Origin: a virus
Length of the DNA stretch: 42,925 nucleotides
Reading direction: 5' to 3' (one strand)
IMG/VR virus record: IMGVR_UViG_3300028844_007301
Span: 1-42,925 of that record
Translations under genes and position numbers: made by a program
The notes under the pieces: model-generated
What the model was told of the DNA's origin: nothing
Database searches by the model: none
What the model saw: only the letters and a program-made list of their open reading frames with translations
Shown here: positions 22,301 to 28,300 of the stretch, piece after piece
How the letters are laid out: each line of letters begins with the position of its first letter
Position numbering within the stretch: position 1 is the stretch's first letter

Positions 22301-25300
22301 CATCTGTTGATGATACACAAGATATTGGTTCAACTACAGAAAGATATCATGATGCTTATCTATCAAATGAGTTGAACATTGATGGCGTGCGAATGCGAAT
22401 TGTCAGTGGCGAAATTGACTTTGTTGATACTGATGGCAATAATGTAAAACTTGCAGACTATAACATGGCATCTGAAACTGGTGCAACCATCACCAGTAAC
22501 GAAGCAAACTTGAACTTGATTGTTAACAATGAACTAACCGCAAACATTGCTGATGTTGTAGTGCTTGAAGCAGAAGATGCTACCATTGATGAACTCATGA
22601 TTACGACACAATTCACCTCGCCAGAGAATCAATTAGTTAATGCAACAGTCACTGGTACAGCAACAATCAATGATGAAGTTGTTACCACTTCTACTGTAGG
22701 TACTGCAGACATCACAACACTGACGGCAACGAATGTTACCATCACAACTGAAACAGTTGGTACATCAAACATCACAACCGCACAAGTTGATCAACTTGAT
22801 GCAAACACTGCCGTTCTGATTGACCTTGAAGGTACAACTGGTCGCTATGATACTTTCACTGCTGGTGTATTGACGGCAACAACTGCAACAGTCACCGATA
22901 GTTTCACATCATCATTGAATACAACACTTCTTGGTGACACAACAATTGCAGATGCAACAATCACTGAAGAAACTGTCACAACATCAACAATCACCGATGC
23001 AACAGTTACCAACACCTTAACTGTAAATCGTTCATTTACTGCCACAGCAAATGTTACGGATCTATTTGTTGAAAATAATATCGAAGCGCCAAGCGGAGCA
23101 ATTAAAACTCTTGGTGTTCAAAATGGACAAATTGATAATCTAACAGCAACAAACGTTCAATTTGCAAGAAAGATTAGTCTTGAAACTGTCGACATTTCAT
23201 TGAACAATGATAATCAAATTGTCTTCAGCGCAAATGTTGACCATCTGAATGTTACCAATTTAACAACAACTGATGAGCTAACAGTTCATAACACTCTTGT
23301 TGCTTCAGACATCGCAGAGTTTGTAGGTCAAACAACAATGAATGATGTTGCAATCAATGGAACATTCACTGCAAATACGATTGATGTTACGACTTCAGCA
23401 TTGCTTGAGAACGCAACTGTTACGGATACACTGACTGCAATGAATACTGTCCGGTTTGGACAAGCAATTTCATTGAACTCTGCAATCATGTCAGTTGATG
23501 CAAATGGTGAAATCAAGTTTAATGTTCCTCTTGCAGATTATGCAAAAGAACATGGTGAAGGATTCCATGCTGGAGATTTGGAAGGTGATGTCTTCCGTGC
23601 AAACACTGCAACAATTGTTGATGCAGAAATTGAGAATCTAACAACAAACAACACAACGCTGAACTTTGCAACTATCAACGGTGGCGTCATCACAGGATCA
23701 GTCCTGAATGGTGTAACACTTGCTGGTGGTGCTGGTATGATTGATGGCTTTGAGTATTTCAATTCTGTGATGGCAAACACTGTCGCATCGAATACTCATA
23801 TGACAGAAGGTACCATCGATGATTTCGAAATGACGAATTCATTGATTCTTGATTCAACAATGAATGATTCTTCTGCGAACAATCTAACAATCACTTATAG
23901 TGAACTCAAAGAATCACTGCTTGAAAATGTAAGAATCACAGGACATTTAATTCCAACTGCAAATGTCACTTATGATTTAGGTACACCAGATTTGAGATTT
24001 AGAGATTTATATCTCAGTGGATCAACAATCAACATTGGTAGTGCTGCAATCTCAATGAATGAAGAAGAGGGTACACTTGAAACAGACAAGTTCCGTGTTG
24101 AAGATCAAGTTGCAAACAGTTCAACATTAAATTACCTTGACAGTTATCAGGCAACAATCAATCAATTAACTGTCAACAACTTCGTCACCAATGATTCAAC
24201 AACATTGAACATTGCACAAATCAACAAGCTGCAAAGTACATCTGTTGATTTGACTGAAGTACAAGTCAATGAGCTTGATGCAAACACTGCACGATTGATT
24301 GATGCAAACATTGGTACAGCACAAGTTAATGCTCTGAACGCAAACACTGTTGACTTACTTGACGGTACAATTCGAAGCATTGAAATATATGATTCTTATT
24401 CTGACAACTTGCTGGCAGAAAATAGTACACTTGAAAGAGGTACTATTGAAGATATGACCATCGGTAATACAACTGTCAAGTTCATCACAGGTACAGATGT
24501 TGACTTGACAAGAGGTACGATTGATGATTATACAATCAAGAATTCTCAGATACAGGATACAACTGCAACTAATCTTGATATTTCTGGCAGTGAATTTACA
24601 AATGTTGAAATCTACGATGGTTATTCAAACAATCTAACCGCAGAGAATTCAACATTAGTTACTGGTTCAATTCATCGTTTTAATATCACTGATACAACTG
24701 CACAAAGAATCACTGGTACAGATTTCAATCTAACAAATGGTTCTCTTGACAACTTTGATATTCGAAACTCAAGAGTTTACGATACACAAATTGTTGAAGA
24801 AACAAGTGCAAACTATTTGGTATCAAACAATGCCACATTGCATGTTGCCACAATTCATGATAGCACAACATACAATGCTGTCATACACAATGCCGAGGCA
24901 TATAATTTAACATCAAATAATGCCACATTGAATCAAGCAACAATTCTTGATTCAACAATTCGAAATGCACAGATTTATAATTCAACAATTCATGAATCTC
25001 AAATTGTTAGTGAATCACATGCTGATGAATTAACATCAAATAATGCCACATTGCATGTTGCCACAATCTATGATAGTACAACTCATCGAGCTACAATTCA
25101 TGATGCACATGCAAACAACTTGACTTCTGATCATGCAACATTAGAAGATGCTTCACTCGCCAACTCATTCATCACAACTTCAACCTTAGATGGTGTAATT
25201 CTCAAGAATTCATCAATGCAAGGAATGTCTGTTGATTGGGTAACCATTGGACATGCATCAATTGATGATTCATGGGCAAACACAATGGAGATCCGTGAGA

Positions 25301-28300
25301 GTTTCTTTGAGAACAATGATTTTGAAGATTCAAGAACAGCCAATTCAACAATCAAACTTTCAACAATCAATGATTCAGTAGTCAATGATTCGGATGCACA
25401 TCGCTTGAAAGTTTATGACAGTGACCTATTTGATATTCGTGTGACAAATGGTACATTTACAATTGTCAATACAGAAGATTTAACTGCAAATGATGTGACA
25501 TTGACAAACGGTACTTTAGATCGTTTCACAACAACCAATGTTGATTTAACAACTGGTACAATTGATGATTATAATATCATCAATTCAAGAATCTATGATA
25601 CACATGCAAATAATTTAATCGTTGATGTAACAACAATTAAAGATGCAACAATCACTGATGCTAATATTGCTACTGCGGATGTTGATACACTTTATGTTGA
25701 TACAACATTTGGTCAAATTGGAACAATTCTGAATCTAACATCGAATTTTGTTTCAACAACTGATGCATTAATTACGAGTGCAGATATTACTGGAGCAAAT
25801 GTTAATACTGCAAATATTGATTTTGCAACTGTTGATTATGCAAACATTATTGATACAGATATTACAGAAGCTGAAGTTGAACTACTTACTGTAAATAATG
25901 CATTCATTACAACAGGTAGCTCAACCTGGCATGATATTGTGAACTTAGATGCACTCAATGGAACAATAAGAGATTTAACAGTCAATCAAACGGCGACAAT
26001 TACAAAAGAAATTGTTACCGAATCAGATATCAATACTGGTAAAATTGTTAATGCCACATTGACAACTGCGGATATTGGTGATGCAGAAATTGCCAATACT
26101 GAAATTGGTTATGCAAATGTTGGTAAATTAGTTGTTGCTCAAACAGAAATGCAAGATGTTGTTGCTGAAACACTTACCGCAAATCGTCTTGACATTAATG
26201 TTTCATCTTATTTGAAGCAAGCAGAAATTAATACATTGACCTCAACAACAATGTCTGCTTCAAATAAAGTTTTGGCACCTACAATTAAAGCAACTTTACT
26301 TGCCGATCTATTTGAAGCAGAGATTGAAAAAGAAACTGTTACCGAATCCTGGATTACAACGGCACATATTACAACTGGTTATGTTGATGATTTACATTTT
26401 ACATCCGCAAGTCCAGATGTCCTTACAGCAAATACAATTCATGTAAAAGATCTGGCAAGTGCAAATGCAGTTCTATCAACTGCTACAATCACCAACTCAG
26501 GATTTAGTGATGGCTTGATTCAGAACACCGAAATTCGTTTCTCTGATTTCAAGTATGGTGAAATTGTTGATTCAAATATCACAGGTGGCACAGCAAACGG
26601 ACTCAATCTTACCACATCTGTTCTGGATGATATCACTGTTCTTTCTGGTAATATTTTCAATGTTGTCATTGATGGTGCAATCATTAAGGAAGCAGTATTT
26701 GATGGAGGTATGGGACAAATTCGCAACTATGAGATCTATGATTCATATGCGAATTCATTTGTCATGGATGATTCAATTCTCAACCGACCAATTCTGAATG
26801 CTCCTGTCATCAATGGTGCGCAACTTCAAGGTGCCTTCGGTAGATTTGTTGATTTCGAATTCTGGGAATCAAAAGCAAACAATCTATTCCTGCGTGATTC
26901 AACAGTCAATACATCATTGATTGAAGATTCAACCGCAGAGAATTTGACAATTGCAAACAGTACAATCACATCGACTTCAACGATCAATGGTGCATCACTG
27001 AACGATGTGTTAATTGAGAAAGCTACCGCAAATGATGTTCAGCTTTCTAATGCTACAATTTCTGATTCAACGTTTGAAGATATTGTTCTGAATAATGTAA
27101 GAATTACCGGTTTTTTAATTAATGATGCTGTGACATCAAGTGGCGGTGAATTGTCTAGTGGTGACGGTTCTGCCAACTCTGGCAACGCAGGATTCTTAGA
27201 TGGTGAATACTTTGGTGAGGGTGGACTTCTGCTTGGAATTCGCTTGCATGATGCGACCGCAAATGACCTAATAGTCAACACCGGTACGATGCATGATGTG
27301 TTGATGCAGAATTCAACCATTCGTGATTCTGTTGCAAACAATATGACCTTCAACTCTGGTACATTGTATGATTTTGACATCTACAATTCCAGAATTCATG
27401 AGACACAAATTGTTCAAGATTCAACTGCTGAAAACTTGATTTCAAACAATGCAATCTTGAAGAATGCAACTGCCGAAAGTTTGACCAGTGCAAATGCAAC
27501 CATCACCACTGCAACGATCACAAATGCAATTGCGACCAATCTACAATCAACGAATGCAACAATCAGTTCAGCAACCATTCTGAATTCAACTGCAAACAAT
27601 CTGTCATCTGCAAACGCAACATTGACAGATGCCGATATTGTAGATTCTGCAGCAAACAATTTATTTGTTGAAAATTCAACAATCATGTTGTCAACACTTG
27701 ATACTGTTCAAATTAATGGTTCAAGTGCAAACAATTTAACTGTCAACAATTCATTCATTACAAACACTTCAATTGTTGATAGTACTGCTGAAAGATTGAA
27801 TAGCAACAATAGTGTAGTTGCTAATTCGACAATTACGAATTCATCACTTGAACAAGTAGCAATCACGAATTCAGACTTTACTGGAAACATTCTGACTGGA
27901 TCACAAATCAATGGCACTACAATCATTGGTGGTTCGGCACAAGGTGTTGCAATTTCTGGATCAACTGCTACGAATCTAAGTGCAGCACAATCAATTCTTA
28001 CGAATTCACAGATTCGAAATTCAACTGCAAATAATCTGACATCAAATGATGGTACATTCAATCGTCCATTTGTTGATTCAGCCACAGTTGAAAATGCAAC
28101 CGTTGCGAATTCAACATTCACAAACATCACGATTACAGATAGTAATCTTGGTACACTATCACTTGAAGGTTCAACTGCCAATGATTTGTCAGTCACTTTA
28201 TCTTCAATTGAAACAAGTGCTATTGCCAATTCAACAATTACAAATACATCTCTTGAGCAAGTTGTTGCTGCAAATTCAGAATTTAAATTAACTACAATTC

